Assembly: GCA_905479975.1 (NCBI GenBank)
Contig: CAJQOS010000048.1
Coordinates: 1-37,525, forward strand
Direction of reading: 5' to 3'
DNA: 37,525 bases
Source: an uncultured Puniceicoccaceae bacterium
GTDB taxonomy: Bacteria > Verrucomicrobiota > Verrucomicrobiia > Opitutales > Coraliomargaritaceae
The stretch's first letter is position 1. Each line of letters starts with the position of its first letter. Below are positions 20,316 to 31,447 of this stretch, piece after piece. The notes beneath the pieces were generated by a model, which worked only from the letters and a program-made list of their open reading frames with translations, ran no database searches and was not told where the DNA came from. The position numbers were made by a program, and so were the translations under genes.

Positions 20316-21476
20316 CTACTCACCCGCAGGTGCATCGAGTCTCTCGTGCGTTTTCTCGTGCAACCGCTTCGTATCTTCCCAGTCACTGAGATAGGCCGTA
20401 AATGCATGGATGAACTCAAACTTACGTTCTGACTTAAGTGCGGTTTCGTAGAGTGCGCCAAGTGACTGAGCGGCATTAAAATAAGCGGGATTCACACGTT
20501 CAATACGTATGCCAATAATTTCACGACGTGCCTCCATCACGGAGCGCAAGGCCTCATCGCTACGATGCGCCCACAGCCTCATCAGGTTTTTCAGCTCCCC
20601 CCCAGACTCGCGATATGCATCAAAATCAGCCAACTCTTCAAGCCATGCCTGCGAGGCATCCATACTGTCGTAGTGCTCTGGATCCTCAGAAAAATAAGTC
20701 ACCATCTGGCTCTGCCACCACGCCTCTAAAGTGATTGTTTGTTGATCTACATCGGTCGGCTGTATCGCGCCTTCCAATGCAACGGTTACGTCACGCCCCG
20801 CCACTGCCCTGTCGAGTAAGGCTCCCACATCGCCGCGGTTAAACCCGCGCTGACGTAAGGCGTAGAGCACCCAATAACCTTGGCGTGGCGACAATCCGCT
20901 CTGATTCGCAGTTGCGAGATCCAACTCTAGCAATGACCCGATCTTCAGCAATCCAGCCTCACGTGCCTCTCGTACATACTGCCCCTGCTGAGCCGGACGC
21001 AGACTCAAATAGCACTGCGAAGCGAGCGCCGACACCGCCCAATAGCGGATTTCATCGCTCGCCCCTGGCCCATAATTAAAATTCACATAGCGCACAATGT
21101 AAGCCTCGGTGAACGCACGACAGACCGTCTCAAATGCTAAGTCCGACTCCCAGCGGAAGTTCAAACTCACCTGCCCACGAGCGCCGATTTGAATTTGGTA
21201 GTCCCCCTCAAACTCTAGCCGATCTTTCGGGCGAAGCGCGACGAAGAGTCGCTGCGGAAATTCATGGCTCCCAGCCTTGAGATAACTCGAACACTGCTCG
21301 ACCACATACTCGCCGAGCGTATTAGCAAACGAAACAGAACGATGATCGGTGCCGACAATTTCGCAGTAGCGCCCTTCGACCCAAGACAATTTATCATCGC
21401 TTTGAGCCACACCGAAAAGTGGCAACAAACCGAACAGTAAACAGGCAAAAAACTGCCAACAGGAACGCGACTTCAT
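20316..21476 (-). CDS. Secreted uncharacterised protein, third gene of envelope operon
   Basis: A 386-aa protein with a clear signal peptide (MKSRSCWQFFACLLFGLLPLFGVAQS). The mature part starts with a beta-rich region (WVEGRYCEIVGTDHRSVSFANTLGEYVVEQCSSYL). A long, helical, soluble region follows with no recognised motif (TAYIVRYVNFNYGP, SALASQCYLSLRPAQQGQYVREAREAGLL). Its initiator overlaps the previous gene's stop by one base (TAATG on the minus strand), strong evidence of translational coupling. I infer a periplasmic or surface protein working with the two membrane proteins upstream; no biochemical function can be claimed. Confidence 0.75.
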   Translation of the reverse strand: MKSRSCWQFFACLLFGLLPLFGVAQSDDKLSWVEGRYCEIVGTDHRSVSFANTLGEYVVEQCSSYLKAGSHEFPQRLFVALRPKDRLEFEGDYQIQIGARGQVSLNFRWESDLAFETVCRAFTEAYIVRYVNFNYGPGASDEIRYWAVSALASQCYLSLRPAQQGQYVREAREAGLLKIGSLLELDLATANQSGLSPRQGYWVLYALRQRGFNRGDVGALLDRAVAGRDVTVALEGAIQPTDVDQQTITLEAWWQSQMVTYFSEDPEHYDSMDASQAWLEELADFDAYRESGGELKNLMRLWAHRSDEALRSVMEARREIIGIRIERVNPAYFNAAQSLGALYETALKSERKFEFIHAFTAYLSDWEDTKRLHEKTHERLDAPAGE

Positions 21477-22180
21477 TAGCGAAGCTTCAAGCGGATCGTG
21501 TCACCCACGAGTTCCACGGACTCAACCTTTTCCCACGCGTTCTGGAAAGCGACAAATTCTTCGGTCTCAGAATACGCCTGCAACAATGCACCAAAGAACT
21601 GATTTGCAAGACCTCCAACCACGGGAATCGCAGCATCATTGACATGCAACGCATCCAATTGAAACTCAACCTGCGGCCCTGCCGAGAAATGTCCCTGAGT
21701 GACGACCATCCAATTGTGCTCGCTCCCATAGATGGCCACATCCGTTGGCAAGTTGAGAAAAAAGCCTTCGTTTGCATCAATGAAAAAGTTCGGCACACCT
21801 GGAAGAATCAACACATCCGGTGCCTCGTCTTCTTTCGGCGAGGAGCCAGGCTGACGAAATTTCGCCGACATCCACGCATTGATCTCACCGGAAGTCAGCT
21901 CGACGGTAGTCGCGCTGCCATTGAATAAAGCGTCACGCTTCTGCTCCCAACTGCGGCTTCTCGAGACAGGCCCTTCAAAATAGGACGCCTCCAATAATTT
22001 CGTCTCAGTATTCTTCTCTAAATAGGTCTGTAAATCAGCGACCGATTTATAAGATTTCGGCTCAACCGAAGCGAGAAAGAGGAAGCCTGAAAATGCCCCC
22101 AACACTGCAAGTAGTGCACCTAAAAACAGAACCCCACCCAAAGAGGCATCCTTTTCTTCAAGATTTGTAGTATCAGACAT
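21476..22180 (-). CDS. Membrane-anchored uncharacterised protein, second gene of envelope operon
   Basis: A 234-aa protein with a short acidic cytoplasmic N-terminus, one membrane helix (about residues 14-36, GGVLFLGALLAVLGAFSGFLFLASV) and an extracytoplasmic domain. The end, QFFGALLQAYSETEEFVAFQNAWEKVESVELVGDTIRLKLR, and the phrases VELTSGEINAWMSAKFR and VILPGVPNFFIDANEGFFLNLPTDVAIYG suggest a lipid-binding-type mixed alpha/beta fold; this is inference only. It starts 19 bp after the DUF4013 gene ends, and its stop overlaps the next start. Confidence 0.75.
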   Translation of the reverse strand: MSDTTNLEEKDASLGGVLFLGALLAVLGAFSGFLFLASVEPKSYKSVADLQTYLEKNTETKLLEASYFEGPVSRSRSWEQKRDALFNGSATTVELTSGEINAWMSAKFRQPGSSPKEDEAPDVLILPGVPNFFIDANEGFFLNLPTDVAIYGSEHNWMVVTQGHFSAGPQVEFQLDALHVNDAAIPVVGGLANQFFGALLQAYSETEEFVAFQNAWEKVESVELVGDTIRLKLR

Positions 22181-22199
22181 AATATAAAGTCATTAATGG

Positions 22200-22796
22200 T
22201 TACTTGCCTGACTCAAGTGAACGATAGCACAGGCTTGTTTGAGTGATTAATAAAAGGAATCCGGCAAAGAAGGCGAATCCATAAACAGGTAAAGAAAACG
22301 CACAGATCCCAAGAAAAACGAGCGCAGGCAGAATAAATTCGGCTCCCTTCATAAAACTCATCCGAACAATCAGAACCACATCTAACAAATCTTTATAATC
22401 AGAACGCATCTGAAAGCGATACAGTGCCGAGCAAAACAGCACCGTCGCGACCAAAAAAACTGAAACCATAAACAGATAAGCCAACGCCCCCATCCCAACC
22501 ACACAGAACAAACTCGAAAGTAAACCGGCAACCACCAACGGCAGCAGCCAATAAACCAACCACACCACTGCAAATTTCAACCCATCTGAAAACAGCCCCG
22601 CCCAATCAGTCCACTCCGGCAAGCGAATTTGCCCAGTGCGCCTTAGTTGCGCAGCGAAGCGATACAAATAACCAAACGCAAAAAGGTTCACGACCGGGAT
22701 AAACGACACCCCCGCTCCGATCAACAACTTGAGCCCTAACTTAGGCTGATGGATCAATTGGGCGAAAACTTCTTCAAATATGGGCTTTTCCTTCAT
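22200..22796 (-). CDS. DUF4013-type integral membrane protein, first gene of envelope operon
   Basis: A 198-aa hydrophobic protein with four to five membrane segments (GLKLLIGAGVSFIPVVNLFAFGYLYRF, FAVVWLVYWLLPLVVAGLLSSLFCVVGMGALAYLFMVSVFLVATVLFCSALYRF, AEFILPALVFLGICAFSLPVYGFAFFAGFLLLITQ, each described by position rather than exact limits). The phrase F-x-P-V-V-N-x-x-x-x-G-Y and the weakly amphipathic loop PEWTDWAGLFSDGLKF match the DUF4013 pattern. The family is uncharacterised. It is divergent from ispA and its 5' end lies next to the ispA start, so the two promoters probably overlap the opposite gene. Confidence 0.8.
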   Translation of the reverse strand: MKEKPIFEEVFAQLIHQPKLGLKLLIGAGVSFIPVVNLFAFGYLYRFAAQLRRTGQIRLPEWTDWAGLFSDGLKFAVVWLVYWLLPLVVAGLLSSLFCVVGMGALAYLFMVSVFLVATVLFCSALYRFQMRSDYKDLLDVVLIVRMSFMKGAEFILPALVFLGICAFSLPVYGFAFFAGFLLLITQTSLCYRSLESGK

Positions 22797-22821
22797 AGCA
22801 ACGTTCAGTCAAGGTAGCGGA

Positions 22822-23706
22822 GTGAATCACGCATTAAAAGAAAAATTGGCGATCTATCAAAAACGAGTGGAACAGGGCATCGAGCAACTCCTGCCCAGCG
22901 CATCGACCCGCCCCGAGCAGCTACACGCTGCGATGCGCTACTCGATGGAGGCCGGCGGTAAACGCATCCGTCCCGTGCTGGTGATTGCCGCAAGTGAACT
23001 CTTCCCCTCTCAAGCCGATCCACTCGCCGCGGCCGTGGCGATCGAGTGCCTACACACCTACACACTCATTCACGACGACCTCCCCTCGATCGACGACAGT
23101 GACCTGCGTCGCGGACGCCCCTCCTGCCACACCCAATTTAACGAAGCCACCGCAGTGCTAGCGGGGGACTCCCTGCTCACCTACGCGTTTCAACTTCTGG
23201 CCGGACACTATGCAGAGCAACCAAGCCTCGCCACCAGTCTGGTTTACGACCTCTCCACCGCCAGCGGCAGCGAACGTCTAATCGGCGGGCAGCAGGAAGA
23301 CATCGACAACGAGGGTAAGCCGATTGATGCAGAAACACTGCGCTACATCCACGAAAACAAGACCGGGGCTCTACTCACCGCCGCGTTAACAATGGGGCTA
23401 CGGTTCTGCGAGCCAAGCGCGGAGCAACTGCAACAAATCGAAGCAGTCGGCACCCATATCGGCCTCACCTTTCAAATTGTAGACGACATTTTGGACGCCA
23501 CCTCAAACCCCGAAGAACTGGGCAAACCAGTCGGCAACGACAGCGCAGCGGACAAGAGCACCTATGTCGCCCTACACGGGATCGAAGGCGCATATACTGA
23601 AGCGAAAAAGCACACCACCGCCGCACTCGAAGCCGCCGAAGCGCTCGGCGGCAACAACGCCTTCTTGCTAGACTTGATCCGCGACCTAGAACACCGGATT
23701 AACTAG
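22822..23706 (+). CDS. ispA: Short-chain polyprenyl diphosphate synthase (farnesyl diphosphate synthase type)
   Basis: It builds farnesyl or geranylgeranyl diphosphate from IPP and DMAPP for quinones and undecaprenyl carriers. The GTG at 22822, preceded by AAGG at a good distance, gives 294 aa; an ATG at 22780 would overlap the divergent membrane gene. Motifs are EAGGKRIRPVLV, the first aspartate-rich motif HDDLPSIDDSDLRRGRP, the lysine of HENKTGAL, the second motif DDILD, and GKPVGNDSAADKSTYV. The DD-x4-D spacing with two residues inserted is the bacterial FPPS type. Its stop shares a CTAG with the stop of the convergent Spx-like gene. Confidence 0.93.
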   Translation: MNHALKEKLAIYQKRVEQGIEQLLPSASTRPEQLHAAMRYSMEAGGKRIRPVLVIAASELFPSQADPLAAAVAIECLHTYTLIHDDLPSIDDSDLRRGRPSCHTQFNEATAVLAGDSLLTYAFQLLAGHYAEQPSLATSLVYDLSTASGSERLIGGQQEDIDNEGKPIDAETLRYIHENKTGALLTAALTMGLRFCEPSAEQLQQIEAVGTHIGLTFQIVDDILDATSNPEELGKPVGNDSAADKSTYVALHGIEGAYTEAKKHTTAALEAAEALGGNNAFLLDLIRDLEHRIN

Positions 23707-24056
23707 CCCCCAAAAGCCTGCGCCCAGTCTGTCTCCTTAAAACCGACTAACCCGACGCCATTGCCCAGCAAGAACGGGCGCTTGACCAAATTGCCGCGGC
23801 TAGCGAGGAGCTCTAGCGCGTCTTCAACCGTCATCGAAGGTAATTTGTCTTTCATATTCAATTCACGATAATCGCCGCCAGCGGTGTTGAACAACTTACG
23901 CAGTTGATCGGCTTGATAGCCCAACATTTGCCGTAGCTCAGACACGCTTGGCGGTGTCTCTCGAATCGCAATTTCTTCGTAAGCGATGCCTTGTTCGTTA
24001 AGCCATTTGGTCGCTTTTTTACAGGTGCTGCAGCTTTTATAAGTGAAAACTTTCAT
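23703..24056 (-). CDS. Spx/ArsC-like thioredoxin-fold protein (YffB type)
   Basis: A 117-aa protein from the ATG at 24056 (the frame extends to 24092 but the family N-terminus is MKVFTYKSC). The redox motif CSTC is at residues 9-12, followed by K-K-A-T-K-W-L. ArsC-family markers include the cis-proline region RNLVKRPFLLGNGVGLVGF-like SRGNLVKRPFLL. The arsenate-reductase catalytic triad cannot be confirmed. The best match is the YffB/ArsC-like reductase group, possibly acting on glutathione or another small thiol. It lies in a minus-strand run behind a small membrane protein gene. Confidence 0.85.
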   Translation of the reverse strand: MKVFTYKSCSTCKKATKWLNEQGIAYEEIAIRETPPSVSELRQMLGYQADQLRKLFNTAGGDYRELNMKDKLPSMTVEDALELLASRGNLVKRPFLLGNGVGLVGFKETDWAQAFGG

Positions 24057-24104
24057 CGCCACAGCCTGAAGATAATTTCCCTTACAGCGCAAGCTTGAGA
24101 CTTG

Positions 24105-24602
24105 CTACTGATCCAAAAAGAGGCGGAATTCTGATTTATGGCCGGCGCCTGACGGCCCCATATCAATCGCAGGATCATCGAAGCTTTTAATCATCCAATG
24201 CTGGTCTCTCTTCACCAACTGCACCGCATGCTTCAAACGCACTTCGTCCTCTCCCCAAAGGGTATCATACCCAGGAGGATTTACCCTAGAAACCTGCTCC
24301 ACGACAAGCGAAACGCTCTGCTGATCTGCACTGATCTTCCGTGACTTTACGTTATAGTAAGTGGCTAAAATCTTAGATCCGCGAAATAGCTCTTCACGCC
24401 CGCCTTGAGTTTCCAGGATTTTCGAGGCCGTATCCTTAACCGACGCACGCTGTATCATGTAATCATCATTATTCATGATCGCCTTGGCCAAGCGCTTATA
24501 TGCCATCACATCACCATGCGTCTGAACCTTCACATACTCAAACAACTGAAAGGCGATGATGCCAAACAGTATCCAGTATAAGAGTTTCTTCGGTTTCATC
24601 AT
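24105..24602 (-). CDS. Small membrane-anchored uncharacterised protein
   Basis: A 165-aa protein with a basic start (MMKPKKL), one membrane helix (about residues 7-24, LYWILFGIIAFQLFEYV) and an extracytoplasmic domain. The domain layout, a helical part (AYKRLAKAIMNNDDYMIQRAS) then strands ending in a W-M-I-K-S-F-D-D segment, recalls NTF2/SnoaL-like or nuclear-transport-fold accessory domains; this is only resemblance. No catalytic residues are visible. It is 150 bp downstream of hisS, in the same direction, with an AT-rich gap between. Confidence 0.65.
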   Translation of the reverse strand: MMKPKKLLYWILFGIIAFQLFEYVKVQTHGDVMAYKRLAKAIMNNDDYMIQRASVKDTASKILETQGGREELFRGSKILATYYNVKSRKISADQQSVSLVVEQVSRVNPPGYDTLWGEDEVRLKHAVQLVKRDQHWMIKSFDDPAIDMGPSGAGHKSEFRLFLDQ

Positions 24603-24756
24603 AACAATATCGTATTGCTTCTAGTAAAGGATGAATGAATAAAACCAACAAAGTAAAGTGAATATATATATCGAGCGCTTCATTCACATAACCTTAACAA
24701 GGCTAGAATGGTGTCCCCTACTGAAAATGAAGCAAAAAGCGCAAAGCCACTGAGTG

Positions 24757-26103
24757 CTACCCCTCAGTCACAGACAAGCCCGAAATCATCAACTCAGGCG
24801 CGATCTCAGCCAAATCTTGCCGGGGAAATTCCTGCTCCGCCCCTGTTGAGAAGTCACGAATTTTGACCACGCCCTTCTCGATTTCATCAGTGCCGTAGAT
24901 CAACGCAAAGCGAGCCCCCTTCTGATTGGCATCCTTAAACTGCTTACCAAAGCCCTGATCCTTCAGCGGATAATCGAGGCGATAGCCCATGGAGCGCAGC
25001 AAAGCCGCATCGCCCATCGCAGCATCACGTGCCTCAGCACCACCGATGATGGCGATAAAGTCAGGATTCTCGATATAAGTGGTCAGCAACTTCTTTGATT
25101 CGAGTAGATCCTCCAAAGTCACGTCGCCCATCGCAAAGCCGACTGCCGGCATCTCCGGACCACCCAGTTTTTTAACCAGCGCGTCATAACGACCGCCACC
25201 CGCAAGCGCACGGCCTTCGCCGCTGGCCTCAAATGCTTCAAACACAAACCCGGTGTAATACGCGAGACCACGAACGATCCCGAGATCGATTTGGATGAAA
25301 TCACCCGCGCCGGAACTGTTGATCCCGCGCAGCAACGCACTCCAATCATCGAGGCGCTTCTTCGCTTGCTCCGCTAAGTCACCCTCCAGTGGCAAATTCA
25401 GGATGTAGGCCGACAGTGTGTCGAAATCACGAATCGCAATCACCTTTTCCACGCGAGAGAGAAAGGCATCGGCCTCATCACCTAGCACTTCAGCGAGCTT
25501 CTCGACTGCCTTCACGCGGTCTGTGCGCTCCAACTTGTCGATAATACCGAGCACCGTGGCACTGCCTGCCTCATCGAGCCCTTCGGCCGCCAACATGAGC
25601 AACCAAAGATCACGATCACTCAGGCGCACTTTAAAGTCCTTCGAATCGAGCCCAAATGCGCGCAAGGCCTGCACTAATAGAGCGATCAACTCGGCATCGG
25701 CACCTGGGCCTGCCTCACCAAAAATATCGACATTGAACTGATAAAACGCACGCAAGCGCCCCTTTTGAGGTTTCTCGTAGCGATAGTGCTCACCGATATT
25801 AAACCACTTAATCGGACGCTTCAGACTATTAGCCTTCGCACCGATCAAGCGCGCTAGCGACGGCGTCATCTCCGGGCGCAGCGCTACAGAGCGGCCACCG
25901 CGGTCTTCAAAATTGAACAACTGTCCGACGATTTCCTCGCCCGACTTCTCGATATAGAGCTCCAGAGGCTCCAGCACTGGTGCGTCATACTCCTGAAAGT
26001 TAAACGCACGTGCGACCTGCTTCCACTGACCGAAGATATGATTCCGGCGTGCACACGCATCGGGATAGAATTCCCGAAACCCGGGTAATGACTGAAACTG
26101 CAT
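24757..26103 (-). CDS. hisS: Histidyl-tRNA synthetase
   Basis: A class II synthetase charging tRNA-His. The chosen ATG at 26103 gives 448 aa and has AGGG seven bases upstream, one of the few clear Shine-Dalgarno sites here; a longer frame to 26163 would overlap the HU gene. Motif 1 region: GFREFYPDACARRNHIF. Motif 2: LRPEMTPSLARLI and NIGEHYRYEKPQKGRLRAFYQFNVDIFGE. The histidine-specific segment VRGLAYYTGFVFEAF and motif 3 AGGGRYDALVKKLGGPEMPAVGFAMG follow. The C-terminal anticodon domain starts near PDFIAIIGG. HU lies just upstream on the same strand. Confidence 0.96.
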   Translation of the reverse strand: MQFQSLPGFREFYPDACARRNHIFGQWKQVARAFNFQEYDAPVLEPLELYIEKSGEEIVGQLFNFEDRGGRSVALRPEMTPSLARLIGAKANSLKRPIKWFNIGEHYRYEKPQKGRLRAFYQFNVDIFGEAGPGADAELIALLVQALRAFGLDSKDFKVRLSDRDLWLLMLAAEGLDEAGSATVLGIIDKLERTDRVKAVEKLAEVLGDEADAFLSRVEKVIAIRDFDTLSAYILNLPLEGDLAEQAKKRLDDWSALLRGINSSGAGDFIQIDLGIVRGLAYYTGFVFEAFEASGEGRALAGGGRYDALVKKLGGPEMPAVGFAMGDVTLEDLLESKKLLTTYIENPDFIAIIGGAEARDAAMGDAALLRSMGYRLDYPLKDQGFGKQFKDANQKGARFALIYGTDEIEKGVVKIRDFSTGAEQEFPRQDLAEIAPELMISGLSVTEG

Positions 26104-26137
26104 GGCAGAGCCCTCTAGACTGTAGAAATTGAACGGT

Positions 26138-26458
26138 TTACTTGCCGTTTTGAAGCGACTCAACGTCGAGATCTTTGAGCTTCGCCTTCAACTCTTTGCC
26201 CGCCTTGAATTTAATCACGGCACGTGTAGGAATGACGACGTCGGTTTCTGGCTTGTTCGGATTACGGCCAATGCGTGATTTACGCACCTGCACTTCGAAC
26301 ACACCGAAATTACGCAGCTCCACGTTGCGGCCTTCGCTGAGGGCATTGGCTATGGCATCGAGGGTTAATTGCACGGTCTCGCGCACTTCTTTTTGCGCAA
26401 AGTCGGTTTTCTCGTAGATATCTAGGACGATATCGCGTTTAGTAAGGTTATTGGACAT
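26138..26458 (-). CDS. HU/IHF-family DNA-binding protein
   Basis: A 106-aa histone-like protein of family length, with a short C-terminal extension. The N-terminal helices (TKRDIVLDIYEKTDFAQKEVRETVQLTLDAIANALSEG), the strand pair VELRNFGVFEVQVRKSRIGRNP and the DNA-inserting arm NPNKPETDVVIPTRAVIKFKAGKELK are typical. The proline at the arm tip and R-x-G-R-N-P are the canonical intercalation site. It bends or wraps DNA as a dimer. Whether it is HU or IHF-like cannot be fixed from one copy. Its start is 104 bp from the divergent ClpX-like gene. Confidence 0.94.
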   Translation of the reverse strand: MSNNLTKRDIVLDIYEKTDFAQKEVRETVQLTLDAIANALSEGRNVELRNFGVFEVQVRKSRIGRNPNKPETDVVIPTRAVIKFKAGKELKAKLKDLDVESLQNGK

Positions 26459-26561
26459 GCTATTTAGGCTATAAAGGCTTTGAAAACTTGATGATACGAA
26501 AAACGAAAGTTATTGTTAGTGCGATACTTCTGATCGAAAATACGCTGTCAAACTAGAAAAC

Positions 26562-28166
26562 ATGAGTGATAAAGAACCACCCAATCCCTTTGAAGAAATT
26601 CAACGTCAACTGAGCGAATTGTTTAAAGATTCAAATGTCAAGGTGTCGACTCATACCTTCAACGAATCTGATATTTTTGACGAAGACAACGTCCATGATG
26701 GTGACGAAGCCAGTCTACATGAGGCAGTTAGCGAGACTGACCCGCTCGAATCAATTCGCAGTTTCCACCTCAAACCCAAGGAGGTCAGAGACTACTTAAA
26801 CCGATTTGTCATCCGCCAAGATGAAGCAAAAAAAGTGCTATCAGTCGCCATTTGCGATCACTATAACCACGTTCGACATAGCTTATCCGGAAAAAAAACA
26901 TTAGCAAAAGAGTATAGTAAGCAAAACATATTGCTACTCGGACCGACTGGCGTGGGTAAAACATACCTAATTAAAAACATCGCTCAACTGATCGGCGTGC
27001 CCTTCGTCAAAGCCGATGCGACTAAATTTTCCGAGACTGGCTACGTTGGATCGGACGTCGAAGACCTCGTGCGCGACCTAGTCAAAGCGGCCGACGGCAA
27101 CATCGAACTGGCCGAACACGGCATCATCTTCGTTGATGAAATCGACAAAATCGCCAGCGAAGCGGGCATCGGCGCACGCGATGTGTCCGGTCGCGGCGTG
27201 CAGATCAACCTGCTCAAGCTGATGGAAGAGACCGAGGTCAACCTATTCAGCCCGACCGACATGATGGCGCAGATGCAAGCGGCGATGGAGATTCAGCGCG
27301 GCAAAGAGCCACAGCGCAAGTCGATCAACACCCGCAACATCCTCTTCATCGTCAGCGGCGCATTCGATAAACTCTCCGAATCGATCAAAAAGCGCCTCAC
27401 TAAGAGCCAAATGGGCTTTGGTGCAGCGCATCACGACAGCGACGAAGACCTCTCCAGCTACCTGCGCTACGCGGAGACCACCGACTTCACTAAATACGGA
27501 TTTGAGCCGGAGTTTATTGGCCGCGTGCCAGTCCGCGTGGCCTGCCGCAGTCTCTCCTCCGAAGACCTAGCACACATCCTGACCACCTCGGAGGGCAGCA
27601 TCCTCAATCAATATATCGACGATTTTCGCGGCTATGGCATCAATTTTAACATCACAGCCGAAGCCATTTTAGCGATCGCCGTAAAAGCCAGCACCGAAGG
27701 CACCGGAGCGCGCGGACTCATGACCGTTCTGGAGCGCCTGTTTCGCGATTTCAAATTCGAACTGCCTTCGAGTGCGATCAAAAGCTTCGACGTCACGCCC
27801 GACATGCTCGAAGAGCCGCTGGATTACCTCAAAGAGCTCAAAGAGCAGAATGCCCATCTGCAGCAAGATGTCTGGCGGGCCGACATCAAGCGCTTCGCCA
27901 CTAGTTTTGAGAAGCTGTATGGATTTACACTGGAGTTTAAGCCACTCGCAGAAGAATCCTTGATCAAGGAAGTGCTCAAAAGCGACCGCAGTATACAGTC
28001 GCTCTGCGAAGAGAAGTTTAAAGATTTCGAACACGGGCTCTCAATTATTCATCGAAATAGCGGCCAAACAGTTTTCAAGCTTGGCAAACTCGCAATACAA
28101 GACCCCGATAAGGAGCTATCCAAATGGGTGGTGCGTAGTATCGAAAGCGCGAAGCAGGATTCCTAA
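26562..28166 (+). CDS. ClpX-like AAA+ ATPase without N-terminal zinc-binding domain
   Basis: A 534-aa protein whose core (about residues 68-420) follows ClpX: Walker A GPTGVGKT (127-134), pore-loop GYVG (160-163), Walker B IIFVDEID (188-195), sensor 1 near [12 protein letters not shown], a ClpP-loop-like MGFG (284-287), arginine-finger region [11 protein letters not shown], sensor 2 [13 protein letters not shown]. The zinc-binding C4 domain that begins canonical ClpX is missing. In its place are about 60 acidic residues with no cysteine. The loop that carries R-K-H in ClpX reads G-K-E-P-Q-R-K-S. A roughly 110-aa C-terminal extension with no known match follows. Probably a protein unfoldase with altered substrate choice, inferred; no clpP is adjacent. 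Confidence 0.88.
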   Translation: MSDKEPPNPFEEIQRQLSELFKDSNVKVSTHTFNESDIFDEDNVHDGDEASLHEAVSETDPLESIRSFHLKPKEVRDYLNRFVIRQDEAKKVLSVAICDHYNHVRHSLSGKKTLAKEYSKQNILLLGPTGVGKTYLIKNIAQLIGVPFVKADATKFSETGYVGSDVEDLVRDLVKAADGNIELAEHGIIFVDEIDKIASEAGIGARDVSGRGVQINLLKLMEETEVNLFSPTDMMAQMQAAMEIQRGKEPQRKSINTRNILFIVSGAFDKLSESIKKRLTKSQMGFGAAHHDSDEDLSSYLRYAETTDFTKYGFEPEFIGRVPVRVACRSLSSEDLAHILTTSEGSILNQYIDDFRGYGINFNITAEAILAIAVKASTEGTGARGLMTVLERLFRDFKFELPSSAIKSFDVTPDMLEEPLDYLKELKEQNAHLQQDVWRADIKRFATSFEKLYGFTLEFKPLAEESLIKEVLKSDRSIQSLCEEKFKDFEHGLSIIHRNSGQTVFKLGKLAIQDPDKELSKWVVRSIESAKQDS

Positions 28167-28187
28167 TTGCTTCGCAATCTCCGTGAC

Positions 28188-28205
28188 ACAGACATTCCTG
28201 TCTGT
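28188..28205. repeat. ACAGAC hairpin between the ClpX-like gene and ubiE
   Basis: ACAGAC (28188-28193) and GTCTGT (28200-28205) form a perfect 6-bp stem with a six-base loop. A smaller ATTGC/GCAAT hairpin (28166-28178) precedes it. Neither is followed by a T-run. They look like intergenic repeat debris rather than a terminator. Confidence 0.45.
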
Positions 28206-28232
28206 CTCCGTTAAGCGCTTCGTCACTCCGTA

Positions 28233-28285
<53 letters not shown>

Positions 28286-28286
28286 T

Positions 28287-28988
<702 letters not shown>

Positions 28989-29073
28989 ACGTCGACCATT
29001 CACCTTTACCGATGAACTCTCCAGTGGGCTGAAGTGGCCCAATACGATACGAAACTTCGCTTGCCCAAAGGCA

Positions 29074-29523
29074 CTAATACCCCTTCTGTTGCAGAATTGC
29101 CTGCAACTGTGTTTGAAACTCCTGCACATCTTCAGGGTTCGGGCGATATGTCGGATCGTCTCCGGGGATCAGACCGAGCTGACCTGCACTGGACAACTGC
29201 CAACCCAACTTAACTCCGTCACTAAAGACGACCGAACCATTGACCAATGCGCCGGGACGCGGGATCGCATCCACATCGACTGTCACTCCAGTAGGCTGCG
29301 CATCAATCACTTCAGGCTCTTCGACCTTCGCGTCTGCATCTTCAACCACTTCAGCCTCGGGCTCTGCAAAAACAATATCGAGATCGTCCACCAGAAAGCG
29401 GACATCCATATAGGTCATTGAGATCGAGAACTCTTCGCGCAATAAGCGCTGCACATCAGCAAGGGACTTCCCCTCGGCAATCCAAGTGGAAACGGTTGTT
29501 TTTTGAGAATCGGAAAGTGACAT
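29074..29523 (-). CDS. Uncharacterised protein directly downstream of dnaA
   Basis: A 149-aa protein starting 10 bp after the dnaA stop on the same strand, so probably in the dnaA transcript. Residues 1-50 ([46 protein letters not shown]) look like a compact helical domain with a helix-turn-helix-like middle. Residues about 52-85 are acidic and linker-like ([19 protein letters not shown]). Residues 86-149 form a second small domain ending in [18 protein letters not shown], with [12 protein letters not shown] between. No enzyme motif is present. The position suggests a role in replication control or simply co-expression; I cannot decide. Confidence 0.78.
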   Translation of the reverse strand: MSLSDSQKTTVSTWIAEGKSLADVQRLLREEFSISMTYMDVRFLVDDLDIVFAEPEAEVVEDADAKVEEPEVIDAQPTGVTVDVDAIPRPGALVNGSVVFSDGVKLGWQLSSAGQLGLIPGDDPTYRPNPEDVQEFQTQLQAILQQKGY

Positions 29524-29533
29524 AAAAAAAATA

Positions 29534-31447
<1,914 letters not shown>

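Noticed and set aside
29021..29037. TGGGC/GCCCA hairpin between ubiE and the dnaA-linked gene as a terminator
   Set aside because: Five-base stem without a T-run; too weak to call.
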